Of a stretch of DNA of 64,000 nt, positions 11,255-23,373 are shown piece after piece. Location of the stretch: positions 26,399,265-26,463,264 of the forward strand of contig OY294051.1 of the NCBI GenBank assembly GCA_958510825.1, written 5' to 3'. This stretch comes from Brachypterus glaber (taxonomy: Eukaryota; Arthropoda; Insecta; Coleoptera; Kateretidae). How positions within the stretch are numbered: position 1 is the stretch's first letter; each line of letters begins with the position of its first letter. A program made the position numbers and the translations under genes. The notes under the pieces are model-generated. The model was not told where the DNA came from and did no database searches. It saw nothing but the letters and a program-made list of their open reading frames with translations.

Positions 11255-11587
11255 GGATCAGCATTAAAAACAAACTTCTTCTTTACAACCAAACCCTAAA
11301 GCCGGTACTCCTCTACGGAGCCCCAGCCTCAAAATCACCCTCAAAAAAGAGCTGTCAGCCAAACTTAAGGCCTTCCAAAACAAGGTACTCAGAATATGCC
11401 TCGATGCTCCCTGGTTTATGAGGAAATACGTAGAGATCTCAGCATGCCCCTCCTAAAAACGGAAATCATCCGTCACAGCAAGTCTTTTATACAAGACAAC
11501 TTAGATCACACAAACCCCCTCATCTCAAACTTTTTCGATTACCATCCACTACACTCACAAAAAAATCAAAACGTGCACAACCAGTAA
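11255..11587 (+). pseudogene. Jockey-type LINE ORF2, C-terminal remnant
   Basis: Reading with one or two frame shifts gives LLLYNQTLKPVLLYGAP, then AKLKAFQNKVLRICLDAPWF, then RRDLSMPLLKTEI and HTNPLI, ending at a stop at 11585-11587. The KL..FQNK.LR....APWF / RDL..P / H.NPL pattern is characteristic of the region after the reverse transcriptase in Jockey-clade LINEs. The domain itself is missing, so this is a 5'-truncated, decayed copy. Base composition is clearly more GC-rich than the surroundings, which marks it as foreign to the local sequence. Confidence 0.8.
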
Positions 11588-11880
11588 TGGTACCCACTAA
11601 TTCAGGCAGATGCATTTTCAGCATCAGTGAGCTAGTTTCACTCCCCCTGCACCTCCATCCCCTCCCTATTCCATTCCTCCTCATCCCTCTCTGGACCATC
11701 CAGAAGTTGAAGTCTATGAAATTAAAGCCCTAAGACACATCACCAAGATTCGCAACCCATCCAATCCTCTGGTTAATCCATCTAATGAGTTGTTATATGA
11801 ACTAACTAGGATCGAACTGAAAAAACTTATAGAAAGATTAAGAGATAAAAAAGAAAATTTGGACAAAATTAAATGAATGC
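11588..11880 (+). pseudogene. possible LINE-associated reading frame remnant
   Basis: Directly behind the Jockey remnant the composition stays GC-richer, and an open stretch at 11707-11875 reads EVYEIKALRHITKIRNPSN, then ELLYELTRIELKKLIERLRD, then a TGA stop. It is predicted to be helical and charged. It may be the 3' part of the same LINE or of another element. I do not recognise a family. Confidence 0.35.
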
Positions 11881-11938
11881 TAAACTATGAGGAACCCACT
11901 CAAAATCAAAATGGTACCTTTTAATTTCTAACCTTACA

Positions 11939-12323
11939 AATATAAAACTAAAAAAAATAGACTACACGAATGGTATAGTATACCAAGAGTATATTGAATC
12001 ATGCAATATTACTTAAAACGAATTTAACAAATTAGCATCATAAGTTATGATCATACCCCGGGAATAAGCGAACTGCAACAAAGCAACGCCAGTGCATCTA
12101 CGCAGAAAGTTAAAAAAGATGACAAAAGATGACTCATAGCTCGCAGAGGCTATGTGTATAATACATAACCGTCCAAAATAGATTTTTCCCTTGTTAACAA
12201 TGAAAAAATATAAAACTAAAAAAAATAGACTACACAAATGGTATAGTATACCAAGAGTATATTGAATCATGTAATATTACTTAAAACAAATTTAACAAAT
12301 TAGCATCATAAGTTATGATAATA
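11939..12323 (+). repeat. 113-bp direct repeat, two copies 270 bp apart
   Basis: About 11939-12051 and 12208-12321 are nearly identical, both with AATAGACTACAC(G/A)AATGGT, CAAGAGTATATTGAATCATG and AGCATCATAAGTTATGAT. The spacer contains TACATAACCG(T)CCAAAATAGA, which recurs at 12793-12835, so there has been a second, longer-range duplication. Confidence 0.75.
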
Positions 12324-13660
12324 AACTGCACATTTTGTAAAAAAGACTTAACCTAAGAAAAACTAATATTTTAAGATATGTGAATACAAAAACCCATAAA
12401 GGAGATGAGGAGCAAGGACAATAAAGTAAGTAAAAAAATTCAAATTTAATTTATTCACAAGTTATAAACGTCACGTGACCTTTTATTGCGAATAAAATAC
12501 GATTTGCCAGGCAGATTTTTTTTACTTGGTAAAAGTAATAAATAAAAGTCCAAACCACCATGCCAAAATACTATTAAATTAAATTTGGATTATTAAAGAG
12601 CCCAACTAAATCGTAATTTTCAGAATTGTTATTTTTTTAAATTTTCTTTTACTTAAATAAAACGTTACGTTACGTTAATGTAGTAGTTTGGCAATATATT
12701 AAACATTTTTATAAAATTAATATGAATTTGTTAACTTATTGTACCCGGCTATGCATTTTGACGTCACGACTCGGTAAAATCCGATCTCTATACATAACCG
12801 ACCAAAATAGACTTTTTCCCTTGTTAACAATGAGAATGTCATAGTAATGTTCTTGAAAACTCTTTATATCTGAGATCCAAGGCTGATTTGAATAAATTTG
12901 CTTAAAGTTGTTCTTTTATTACAATTTTAAAATAAATTTTACTATAGGTATGTAAATAATATTACTACCCTTTTCAAACATAAAATGAAATTCTTTTTTT
13001 TTTGTTCCGTTACTCTTTTTTGATTAAAACGGTTATGACCCTGGTAAAAAAGTACATAAATCTAACTTAACGTAACTATGTGCCTGGGTTTGATAATTAC
13101 CCGTAAAAAGTTTGCAAATTCTCAATAATAAAATAAAAACACTTAAAGATTTTATTCTCCTTGATTAAACAGGCAGTAATATTATATATGCGCTATGGTT
13201 CTTGAATATAATATATCTAACAATCAAATATCTGTCTATAATAAATATTATTATTATTATTAATATTATTATTACGAAAAAATATGAGTGAAGGTTTAAA
13301 ACCTATAATACTCATTTGACCTAATTTTACAATACGAAATTATCATATCTGATTTTAAAAATGTTGGAGTTACTGGCAGACACAACTTCTTCAGGAAGTG
13401 AGTTCCATTTGTGGAATTACAATATAATTTTTACATTTGAGGGATAATTTTTTTTAAACTTATTATGGAAATAATAAATAAAAATTTAAAAAAAAATGTT
13501 ATTACGAAAAGGCCTTTCTCAGGATAGGCCTCTTCGTTGGTTTTTTTAGGGAGGATTTTAGACAGGCCTTTTTTTATTTTAGTATATTTTAAATTCTTAG
13601 CGAGCTATGAATAAAGAGATTTGACATAGCATGTAGACTAGGGTTATATTTTGAAAGTAA
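12324..13660. other. AT-rich DNA with an ATT microsatellite
   Basis: 13242-13275 is a short imperfect ATT run. 12793-12835 repeats part of 12163-12204. No gene, RNA or long inverted repeat was found. Confidence 0.45.
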
Positions 13661-13694
13661 ACTCCCCCATTATGTCGTGAAAAATACCATAATA

Positions 13695-14200
13695 AAATTG
13701 TGTGCCAAATTTCAACTCAATTATTAGAAGGCACGATTTTTTTAATCAAATATATCTTGCAAAATACAAAAATTTATATCTGTGCCAAATTTCAGCTAAA
13801 CAAACGAAATTTGGCTTGTATCTACTTCATTTATTCGAAAATAACAAATTAATTAAAAAATCGTTATAATTTTTTTATGGAAAACCAGTTTCTGTGCCCT
13901 GATCAAAATAAAATTAGCCTTCATTTAAAAACTGTAAAAAAAATATTAATTTTTTAATTCTTAAATGAAGTAGGTGAATGCCAAATTTTTTAAGTTGAAA
14001 TTTGGTTCAGATTTGTATTTAGACATTGGTATACGTGCCAGATACATTTAATTAAAAAAAAAAATAGTGCCTTATATTTTTTCCAATTTAAAAAACTAAA
14101 ACTATCAAATACATGCCAAAAGATAGTATAAGTTGTCTAATTTACGTGTTTCAAATTTGAAGTCTATCTCGACTCATTCAAAAGTTAAAACAGGGACATC
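13695..14200. repeat. decayed repeats, TGCCAAATTTCA units
   Basis: TGTGCCAAATTTCA(A/G)CT occurs at about 13700 and 13782, and related phrases at 13800 and 13980. 14090-14195 matches the end of the CAGTGCGGTCC family (AAAAGATAGTATAAGTTGTC, then AATTTGAAGTC and TTCAAAAGTTAA). Old fragments without coding capacity. Confidence 0.5.
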
Positions 14201-14313
14201 ATTACACTGTAAAAAAATGTCTAAATTTACATTAAAAACTAGATACTAATTTTGTAAAATTCACTAGTGAATTTACCTTGTAAATTTACAACTCGCCCGT
14301 TTGGTGCAATAAT

Positions 14314-14459
14314 GGCTTAGTTTATACCATAGGTACTATATTTTAAGTCCAGGTACTTTTTATCTACCTATCTCTGTTTAAAAAATCCTGTAAACAGAGA
14401 TAGGTAGAAAAAAAAGCACCTGGACTTAAAATATTGTACCTATGGTGTAAACTAAGCCA
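14314..14459. mobile_element. short hairpin element (MITE-like)
   Basis: GGCTTAGTTTATACCATAGG on the left pairs with CCTATGGTGTAAACTAAGCC on the right. The pairing continues through AGTCCAGGTACTTTTT and CTACCTATCTCTGTTTA to a loop of roughly 12 bp near 14389. Arms are about 65 bp with few mismatches. Confidence 0.75.
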
Positions 14460-14479
14460 ATTTCACAACTCAAAACTCC

Positions 14480-14790
14480 AGCTAGGGGGGGAGGCTCTCC
14501 CCACCTATCTTGAAATTCGAAAAAGTTGTAAAGTTGGGTTAAAAATTTAAAACTTGTAATTTTAGCCACAGTAGTGGAAACGTTTTTTTTTAGTCAACTT
14601 TTCGTCAAGGGAATAAAAGTTGTAATTTTAGCAGCAGTGGATCTTGAAATTTGAAAAAGTTGTAATTTCATAGGTTAAAAATTTAAAAGTTGAAATTTTA
14701 GCAGTAGAGGGAATGTCAACTTTTTTGTCGAGAGTATAAAAGTTTATTTTAGATTGAAAAAAGATGTGATTTCCCCCCCCCCCCTCCAGT
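14480..14790. repeat. degenerate tandem repeat, AAAAGTTGTAA units
   Basis: Units containing TTGAAA(T)TTGAAAAAGTTGTAA, GGTTAAAAATTTAAAA and TTTTAGC(A)G(C)AG recur with a spacing of about 60-130 bp. It ends at a C run (14773-14786). Non-coding. Confidence 0.5.
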
Positions 14791-15488
14791 AAATCTTCTT
14801 CGCTACGGCCCTTTTGCCAAAAATGTGCCCAACATTTATCAAATAACTTATTGTGACATATATTTAAATTCTCCGAAAGTCTTACAAATATATGGGTTGA
14901 TAAATAAAATATATTGTCAACAGACTAACCGCAATGTCCTAGACCTGAAAACTTTCCAGAGTTTACGAAAACCGTATATTAATTTACTAACCTGAACTTC
15001 AAATATTTCACGGCATGCTTGGACCAACTTTTTTGAAAAACTAAAATAAAAAAAAATTAAAAAATTAAAGAATTTTTTTTTTTGATTTTTTTTTTTTTTT
15101 GACAAATTAGTTTTTTCAAAATTATTCGTTTTTTGCAAAAAGAAAATAAAAAAATGAAAAATTATTATAGTTTTTTTCGATATTTTTCAAATTTTTTATT
15201 AATTTTTCGTTTTTCAAAAAAAGATTTAAAAAAATGTATTTTTTTTATTTTTTTTTTTTGAAAATATTTTTTTTAAGTATTTGGGAAAATGCAATATACC
15301 GTTTACTGTAAATAGTATATAATGGAATTCGTGGCATTATATCTTCACGGCTTTTTAACATATTATTCAAAAATTTATTTTATTTTTCTATGAGAGAGTA
15401 CTCTCGCTCTTTCGGATTTTTTGTTTTTAGATGTGAGGACCTTTTTTTAGTCATCAAAATTTCCGCCAGGGTTAAAGCTTTTTTTAGG
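14791..15488. other. AT-rich DNA with long A and T runs
   Basis: 15040-15270 is dominated by A/T homopolymers. The short frames here (for example at 14917-15138 on the minus strand) are low-complexity Lys/Phe strings and not genes. Confidence 0.5.
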
Positions 15489-15926
15489 CCATATGGAACG
15501 TTCAAGTATTACGTTACATTTGGCCATTTTTGACCCCCCCCCCCCCCTACATGTAACCCGCCTCCCATTTGTTACGTAACATTATTTTTTTTACAAAAAT
15601 GAAAGAAATTGAAAGGAAATTTTGCTTTAAGTTTAAAACCGGTTTTTAACTGGTTATTGCTTCCGTGTTTTAAGCAAAAAACCGGTCTGAGTTAATTTCC
15701 GCAACCGGTTAACCGAAACCCCGCTATTGCCTATGGTTTTCCATGTCCATTTTTTTTTGTTTAGAGGATTTAGTGAACTCGTGTGCAATAAAATTTGCAA
15801 CAAATCCATATCATTGTTAAAAACGTGATCCATTAAATTAAAAAAATTTATAATTTTTTAAGTGTTACGTAACATGTTTACTGACACCCACCCCCCTCTG
15901 TAACGCGGCGTAACGTTTTCAAGAAT
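15489..15926. repeat. diverged copies of the GGAACGTTCAAG element
   Basis: 15489-15590 starts GGAACGTTCAAGTATTACGT and carries the long C run and GTTACGTAACATT typical of the family. 15857-15926 repeats GTTACGTAACATG and the CCACCCCCCTCTGTAACGC phrase. Compare the complete hairpins at 60693-60930 and 37221-37318 and the half copy at 22820-22910. Confidence 0.55.
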
Positions 15927-16700
15927 TTTTTTTTTTTTTTTTGGCCGACTTCGCCCCTAAACCAATAAAGCGCTAGAAAAAAATATACGCCCTTTAGAGT
16001 TGGAGATAAGCATTTTTGTAATGTAGTGATCATAAACCATAACTTTATTATTATATCTAAAATATATATTGAAGTTCGAGTAAGTAATATGTACATATTA
16101 TTAATTTGAAAAAACGTAAATAAAGCGATCGATCCGAACGATCCGAAAATGTGGTTGACGATCAACTACTGCTCTAACAAGCATGTCCCACTGAGACATT
16201 GTCCCAGACATGTTCAATACAATTAATCAAGATAATGGGACAGCAGCTGGCCATTTTTTGTTTTTTCTATTATTTTTCTCAGAAAAACCAAAATGTCCTT
16301 ACGTTCCATCCAAAATGACTAAAACGGGCTATTTTACCGGATATCCTTTACAATTTTGGCGAAGGCGCCAACATAGGCGTTTAAAAAAAATGGTCGCTAT
16401 AAGGTGTAGTAGGTAATTTGGCAGTTTGTATTACTTATTTATATGAGAATAAAAACTTTATTATAAAATATAAATATATTAGTATAAAATAAAAATGTGC
16501 ATTTTTAGCAGTTATTTTCTTAAAGATATTTAAACGAAAACTTTTACAATAAAACTTTTTCTCCTTGACCTAAGGCAAAAAGTAAAATAAATGAACGTCG
16601 ATTAATTGACTGAAATTGAAAATTTTAAATTGGCGAAATTTTTCTAATTAAGATATAAATTTATTTAATAAAGTCTATATTGAATTTGAGTAACGCACAG
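15927..16700. other. AT-rich DNA, no feature recognised
   Basis: A frame at 16210-16416 reads 68 residues but has no recognisable domain and starts inside low-complexity sequence. No other structure was seen. Confidence 0.4.
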
Positions 16701-16702
16701 TA

Positions 16703-16764
16703 GGCTTGATATCGACTTTAGGTTATTTATTGAGCTTGATATCGACTTTAGGTTATTTATTGAG
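16703..16764 (+). repeat. 31-bp tandem repeat, two exact units
   Basis: GCTTGATATCGACTTTAGG followed by TTATTTATTGA is present twice back to back without a mismatch. Recent slippage or local duplication. Confidence 0.9.
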
Positions 16765-16984
16765 CTTTAGGTATGTATTAATACAAAAATTATTAAAATC
16801 TACGCGTAGATACGTATACGGACATATTTAAAATATCCAAATACCGCCAACGGTGAAACCGGTCAAAAATTGCTGTTTTTTGGGTTTTTTTCGGTTTTCT
16901 TGCACAAATGTTAAAGCTTCGAGCATTTATATATACTGAACGATTTTTTCCTATTTGGAACCACTCGTAGCTTTTTAATACACT

Positions 16985-17190
16985 GTAAAAAGTAACCTGA
17001 ATATTCAGTTAAAAATGGATATATTTCCTATAGGAAATCGGAAAAAGTTATGATCCTATACAATTGTACTTTAATTTTTGTTAAAAACACGAAATATTTC
17101 ATGTCCGTCCTTAAATAGTGTTTTTAACAAAAATTAAAGTATATTTGTATAGGATCATAACTTCCTATTTATTTGTAACTGAATATTTAG
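16985..17190. mobile_element. hairpin element, about 45-bp inner arms
   Basis: 17047-17092 (AGTTATGATCCTATACAATT, then GTTAAAAACAC) pairs with 17119-17163. An outer pair CTGAATATTCAGTTAAA and TAACTGAATATTTAGTTAAA adds weaker inverted or direct similarity. The left flank carries CACTGTAAAAA, seen at several element ends in this window. Confidence 0.65.
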
Positions 17191-17404
17191 TTAAAGCTGT
17201 ATTAGACAGGACATGGTTATCGCGAGGGAGAGTAGTTCGGACCGTAAACTGAAGAGTAAAGCCTCCCACTGTGCTATTCACAATACGAAATACACATTAT
17301 AATCCTTGTATCCCTATAAGGATACAAGGAGATAAAACTGAATAAGTATATTAGATGAACAGTTGCAAGCATCTTATCAAAACATCGGCACTAATTTGAG
17401 ACTT

Positions 17405-17965
17405 TATGAAATAAATAATTTAATTAAAAAAAAACACCCGACTGATAAACTAAAAAAGTATAAAACAAGAATAATAAAAAATTAAATTATATAGCAACCG
17501 TCGCAGTCGGAGGCCCCTTCTGCCTTCATATTATTAATATTAATAATATATTTGTATATTTGAATTGAATTTGAAGATTTGTATCATTATTATGGATTGG
17601 CTTCCGCCTGCCACGGTTACTATATAATTTAACCCCTTCCGCTCCCTGACAGCACAAATGTTCTAAGAATATTCTTAGATATTTCTAAGAATATTCTTTC
17701 CTCCTTAAAATATTCTTAGAAGCAAAGGGTGCTGTTGGGGCCCCATTGTATCCACGTATGGATATTTTTAGGTACAGATTTACCACAATATCCACAGATA
17801 TTCGTATACGGGATTTTCCATATAAGTTTTAATCTGGTATCTGGTAGGGACCCATACCTTGAAAAACTGGCTGGAGCGAAAGGGGTTAATATTTTATTAT
17901 GCTTGTTTTATACTTTTTAGTTAATCAGTCGGTTGTTTTTTTTTTAATTAAATTATTTATTTTAA
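17405..17965. mobile_element. foldback element with nested inner arms
   Basis: Outer arms 17408-17478 and 17889-17962 are inverted copies (CGACTGATAAACTAAAAAGT-like against ACTTTTTAGTTAATCAGTCG). A second pair, 17483-17515 and 17600-17632, pairs TTAAATTATATAGCAACCGT with ACGGTTACTATATAATTTAA. Between them lies an imperfect AAGAATATTCTTAGA palindrome series near 17660-17720. No ORF of note. Confidence 0.7.
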
Positions 17966-18159
17966 ACTTTTTAAACGTTTTTTTTTTTGGTAAACAAACC
18001 GGTTAAAAATTAAAAATTAAAACTGTAGTCAATAAATTAAAAATTAAAATTGTAGTCAAAACGAAAAAAAAAAGGTAAATATTCCACTTTTATAAAAAGT
18101 TAGCGCATGCACTTTTAAATGGTACAGGATATTGGTTGGTTTCTAATAATACATATTTT

Positions 18160-18515
18160 TGCCCCAAACTTTTTATGTATATTTTTTTGGATTTTTTTGT
18201 AATAAACATTCACTAAAAATACATAAAAATGTCATATAGTGTAACACTGTAGGAGCACCCGTTTTTAAACAAAAAAATGCAATTAAGAGGCAGTTACATT
18301 TTGTGCCACCAAAATTGATACTTTTTAAATGAAGAATCACCCAAAAGCATTAAAATTTTATTGATGCTTTTTTTTTGTTCCCCATTCAATATGTCATCTT
18401 TGAAGGGCCGTAGCTCCCTTAGGGACCAAACTTTATAGAAACTTTTTTCATATTTTCTGATGTAGAATCACCTCTTAAATTTTGGCATGGCAGTTACTGA
18501 TCACCCTGTATAAAT
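18160..18515 (+). repeat. half copy of the ACAGGGTGATCAGTAACTG family
   Basis: Collinear with 20270-20705. Shared blocks are GCCCCAAACTTTTT, AAAATGTCATATAGTGT(A/C)ACACT, TTCAATATGTCATCTT and the end GGCATGGCAGTTACTGATCA followed by CCCTGTATAAATAAT. Only one end is present, so it is a truncated copy of the foldback element at 19971-21717. Confidence 0.75.
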
Positions 18516-19175
18516 AATTTTATAAAATTCATTAATTAAAATTGTGATATCACATCATTGGCAACTAAGTTTAGCGCCGCAGGCAATATTTTTACAGTTT
18601 ACTTTTTTTTGGATTAAGCAATTTCTAAGAATTCAAAAAACAAGTTGTTTTATAAAAGTTTTATTGGGTAGAGGAAACCCCTTAAAATATACCTTAGAAA
18701 TCTTAATTTTTCACATCTCACACCTCAGAATTTGAAATGTAAATAATTTTATAAAATCTATTAATTAAAATTGTAAGCTTACATTTTTACAGTATACAGT
18801 TTTCAGGACAAACATTTTCTAAGAATTCAAAAACCAAATTATTTTTATAAGACTTGAATTAAATAGGTGATACCTCTTAAAACAACTTATCATGCTTATC
18901 GCCGCAGGCGCAGAAATCTTAAGTTATTGTATTTCCCAGGCACCCTAAAATTTGACATGTAAATAATTTTATAACATCTATTAATTAAAATTGTAATATC
19001 ACATTAATGATAATCAAGTTTAGCGCCACAGGCAAAAATTTTAAGTTTGCAGGTTTTCTGGATAAGCAAATTTACTTTATCAAACTTAATATGGGTAGGG
19101 GAAACCTCTTAGAAAACAATTTATTTATGAGACTAAAATCTTCAGAAATGTTCTATTTAATGTTGATGCTTGAAG
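18510..19175 (+). repeat. tandem repeat, three units of about 225 bp
   Basis: Units start near 18514, 18738 and 18966 with AATAATTTTATAA(A/C)ATCTATT, then AATTAAAATTGTAA. They continue through a TAGCGCC(G/A)CAGGC box (18571, 18897, 19018), TTCTAAGAATTCAAAAA and a GGTAGGGGAAACC(T)CTTA-like stretch. A further lone box occurs at 19507. Units are only moderately conserved, with indels. Confidence 0.65.
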
Positions 19176-19970
19176 TGTATTGTTTCCTGAAATATGGTCG
19201 CAAGGCATTTAAAATTATACCGTTAAAATGAAAACAAATTTTTCTTAAATTATATTAAAAATTATTATTTTAAAGTAACGTTCATTACCAGTTGAAGTTA
19301 CAATAGTTATTACTATTATTTAGAGTTTTATTAAAATAAAGATGGATTTTATCAACAATTTACCAACATTTCTTTGCGAACGAATACTACACCCCGAAAG
19401 AACAAAACAGGCTCCCAATACAAAAAAATGTTTTGTTACATGCTTCACATTTTCCGGTTTGATACATCATATTATTTTAAAAAATATAGTAAAAAACATT
19501 TAAACATTAGCGCCGCAGGCGAAATTTTTTGAAAAGCTAATAACTAAAATAGTTAAAAAATCATAAAAAAATAAATTTGAGGATTTGGTGGGGCTGCAGC
19601 CCGACAGCCCCCTCCCCCGTTGGGTGCGCCACTGGTGTCGGCGATGATTTCAATACATCGGCGCTTACAATACTAATTGCCGATGTAATTCAAACACTTC
19701 TACCGTGTTTACTTATTTATTCTCGAATTAAATAAACAACAATATTTTAGCGCAAAAGTCAAGAGGGTCTGGCGCCTGAGTGCTTTACTCCTCAAAGCTT
19801 TCAAGAAAGACCGTTATCTCATCGTTTTCTTTCTCGAGAAAACAACATAATCAAATTTTGATTATTAGGTTTATTGCCAATTAATAATAATAGGCTATAA
19901 GACACAGTGTTAAATGAAAAGAGTTTTGCTAAATTAAATACATAACAATAACATTGTATATAAAAGTGAT
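19176..19970. other. non-coding; one short frame of unknown meaning
   Basis: 19342-19500 contains an open stretch beginning MDFINNLPTFLCERILHPER, without a family I know. 19507 carries a TAGCGCCGCAGGC box, and 19575-19640 is a GC-richer phrase (CAGCCCGACAGCCCCCTCC) of the kind seen in element-derived DNA. Confidence 0.35.
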
Positions 19971-21717
19971 TATACAAGGTAATCAATAACTGGCATGCCA
20001 AAATTTAAGTGGTGGTTCTACATCCAAAAATATCAAAAAAAAATCCTATAAAGGTTGATCCGGAAATGAGCCCTAAAGGGGCATCGGCCCTTTAAAATTG
20101 TAATAAAAAAAAAGGTTTTTAATTAATAACTCTGGTACCCTTTAAGCTAGAGCGGCGAGCTTTTGCTAGTATACTAGTATTAATAAGGACAATAAGTTTA
20201 TGTTAATTTATTTTTTTGAATTTATCCAGAGGCGTGCCTAGGCGGACAAAATATGTGAGGCTTAACACATTTTTGCCCCAAACTTTTTTAAGTGTATTTT
20301 TTTTTGATTTTTTTTGTAAAAAATATAGATTCCTTGAGTAAAAATACATAAAAAATGTCATATAGTGTCACACTGCAGGAGCAACCGTTTTCAAAACAAA
20401 TGTAATTAAGTGTGCCACCAAAAACGTTACTTTTTGAAAGGCTATTACTTCTTTAATATTAAGTTTACGTGTTTTGGTGTAGAACACTTTTTTGCTCAGT
20501 TTTAAATGAACAATCACCCTGTAGCATCAAAATTTTATTCGTGCCTCCTTTTGTTCCCCATTCAATATGTCATCTTCGAAGGGTCGTAGCTCCCTCAAGG
20601 CTCATTTCCGACCAACCTTTATAGAAACTTTTTTTCATATATTTGGATGAAGAGTCACCTCTTAAATTTTGGCATGGCAGTTACTGATCACCCTGTATAA
20701 ATAATCAGGACCGGATTTAATGAAGTTACGCCCTCTCAATTTTAATTTCTCTACATTGATCTAAGCAAAGAACTACTTCTGTACTTGTTTCTGCAAGCTT
20801 TTACCTAGGAATTTTTTTTATTGTACATAAAAATTTAACGTGACGTGACATATGACCTCCTCAGTGCGCATGTGACACTCTGTGACAAGGGAGAGATTGG
20901 TTAAAAGCGTGACATACTTTATGGACGTGTCCTTAGGGGTAATGCACAAATTATAGTCGGAGAGCTCATGAACCTTTTATACAGGGTGATCAGTAACTGC
21001 CCTGCCAAAATTTAAGAGGTGTTTCTACATCCAAAAATATGAAAAAAAAGTTTCTATAAAGGGTGGTCCGGAAATAAGCCCTAAGGGAGTTACGGCCCTT
21101 CGAAGATGACATATTGAATGGGCAACAAATAAGAGCATCAATAAAATTTTAATGCTGTAGGGTGATCCTTCATTTAAAACTGAGCAAAAAAGAAATCTTT
21201 ACCGAAACACCTAAATTCAATATTAAAGAAGTAATGGCCTTTTAAAAAGTAACGTTTTTTGTGGCACAAAATGTTACTTTCACTTAATTGCATATTTTTT
21301 GAAAACTGTTGCTCTTACAGTGTTACACTATATGACATTTTTATGTATTTTTACTCAAGAAATCTATATTTTTTACAAAAAATCCAAAAAAACTACACAT
21401 AAAAAAGTTTGGGGCAAAAATGTGTTAAGCCTCACATATTTTGTCCGTCTAGGCACTCCTCTGGATAAATTCAAAAAATTAATTAACATAAACTTATTGC
21501 CCTTATTGATACTAGTATACATGCAAAAGCTTGTCGCTCTAGCTTAAAGGGTACCAGATTTATTAATTAAAAACCTTATTTCAATTACAATTTTAAAGGG
21601 CCGTAGCTCCCTTAGGGCTCATTTCCGGATCAACCTTTATAGGAACTTTTTTTTATATTTTTGGATGTAGAATCACCTCTTAAATTTTAACATGCCAGTT
21701 ATTGATCACCCTGTATA
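19971..21717. mobile_element. 1.75-kb foldback element, 740-bp inverted arms
   Basis: Left arm about 19971-20705, right arm about 20973-21717, inverted throughout. The outer ends are TATACAAGGTAATCAATAAC and GTTATTGATCACCCTGTATA. Inside each arm lies a second internal copy of the same end (CCTGTATAAATAA near 20694 and TATACAGGGTGATCAGTAAC near 20976), so each arm itself has end sequences at both sides. Non-coding. Fragments of the family lie at 18160-18515, 22140-22320, 46195-46355 and 58600-58960. Superfamily unknown. Confidence 0.8.
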
Positions 21718-22139
21718 ACGTTGGTCCTGTAAGTCTAGAAATTTGTGTAGAGAGGGGTCAGAGGATGCTAAGTACAGAAACCATGACTTGGCAGGTAATA
21801 GCCCTTCACGGCATCAACCCCATATACCTATTCTTGAAAGTGTAAAATAAATTGAAAAAATATACTTGTGGCTGTAAGTTAAAAAATTTAATATGACTTA
21901 GTTTATTTATAGTTAAATTCAACAAAAAATTGACCGGCGGCTTTGAGTTCAGCATGTCCAAATCTATAGGAATTCATATATATGAAGTTTGCACGAATGG
22001 ACCAAAAGTCTATTTTGAACATTGTTCTTTCACCTTCAAATTACCTTTTCTCGAAAACAGTTAATTCTATAGTATCACAACACGAGTACCTTTTTTGATG
22101 TATTTTGACCTGAGGAATCATGTTTCAAAAATAAAATAA

Positions 22140-22320
22140 CAAAAAAGTTAAACAGAAAAAAGTTTGGGACAAAAAAGTGATAAGCCTCACATATTTTATC
22201 CGTCTAGGCACGCCTCTGGATATATTCAAAAATATAAATTAACATAATCTTATTGTCTTTATTAATACTAGTATGCGTGCAAAAGTTCGTCGCTCTAGCT
22301 TAAAGGGTACCACTTAAGTT
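22140..22320 (-). repeat. fragment of the ACAGGGTGATCA family
   Basis: Matches 21400-21555: AAGCCTCACATATTTT, CGTCTAGGCACGCCTCTGGA, ACTAGTATGCGTGCAAAAG, and GTCGCTCTAGCTTAAAGGGT. Both ends of the element are missing. Confidence 0.8.
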
Positions 22321-22819
22321 GGGAAAATCCACTTATCAGTTGAAAAATATATTAAGTTGATGACCATATTTTGGTCAGTACTGTTTGCTGTCGTGTAAAA
22401 AGTTGGAAAAAATGCAGTTTTGGGTAAAAAGGTCGGAAAATTGCAATATTGAGCAAACGTTGGAAAAAATCGCAATCTTTAGTTGGGAAGTTGTTTTTGC
22501 TGCCTTCCCCTCAAAAAGATAATCTTGCAGCATCACTCCCCAGTTATAAATAATATGAAACTTTGCTGTATTCAGGGGCAAAACTTGAAAACTACCCCAT
22601 TCTAAAATTTCAGGTTATGCTGCAGCTTAAAATATGCATTAAGGACACTATTAAGTGCAAACAGAATCCATTATACAATAGGTATCTAAAGAAAATATGG
22701 ACCATTTGGTTTAAACATTGACCGAGTCAGTTAACTGAAAAATTTCAATTACTTTAGCTCGATTAACTTTGTATATTTATACTGGTTTCTAATGTTATGT
22801 ATGTTAAACATACTTCTTT
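22321..22819. other. non-coding, no feature recognised
   Basis: A weak series of GTTGGAAAAA phrases near 22380-22490 suggests short internal repeats. No gene is visible. Confidence 0.4.
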
Positions 22820-22910
22820 GGGAACGTTCAAGTATTACGTAAGGCAAATTTTGATTATTTGGGACCCCCACCCCCCTCTGTAACGCTATTTTCCTATACC
22901 ATTAACATGG
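22820..22910 (+). repeat. GGGAACGTTCAAG element, one end
   Basis: Starts GGGAACGTTCAAGTATTACG, followed by a C-rich block and GTAACGCTATTTTCCTATACC. It is the reverse complement of most of 37221-37318. The opposite terminal repeat is not intact. Confidence 0.7.
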
Positions 22911-23373
22911 GCGTAACACTCCAAAATGACCCCAGTATTCATTTGTCGTATCTCCAAAAATCCCCCCGTAAAGCCTCAAAATGTCCGAAAATAGAGAAAT
23001 GGCAAACCAATACTGGGGTGACGAATTATTAGTAGTTTGTTTATACTGTCAGTCGTTTGTTTCTGTTTATTTTTCGACATCTAATGTGTTTTAATTGTTT
23101 TTTTTTTTGCTGCATTTGTTTATAACTTTAAACATGACCTGTATTGATGCTTTATGAAGAACAAAGGGTCAATCCCTGGTGTACTCAAAGTAGGTGTACA
23201 AAATCCCGAAATTCAAACACATCTCGAACAATTCTTATAAAATAATTAAAAAAAAACTTTTCGACGTTTCTTCGTAGATATTTATTGTTTTTTGTTGCAT
23301 GTTTTACAATTTTTATTTGACACAAACTAAGGTTAAAAAATACTCGTCAAAAACAACCATAATAGTGCGCATG
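22911..23373. other. non-coding, no feature recognised
   Basis: No ORF with coding character, RNA gene or repeat partner was found. Confidence 0.4.

Noticed and set aside
16210..16416. 68-residue frame on the plus strand
   Set aside because: No family recognised and the middle is low-complexity Phe/Leu sequence.
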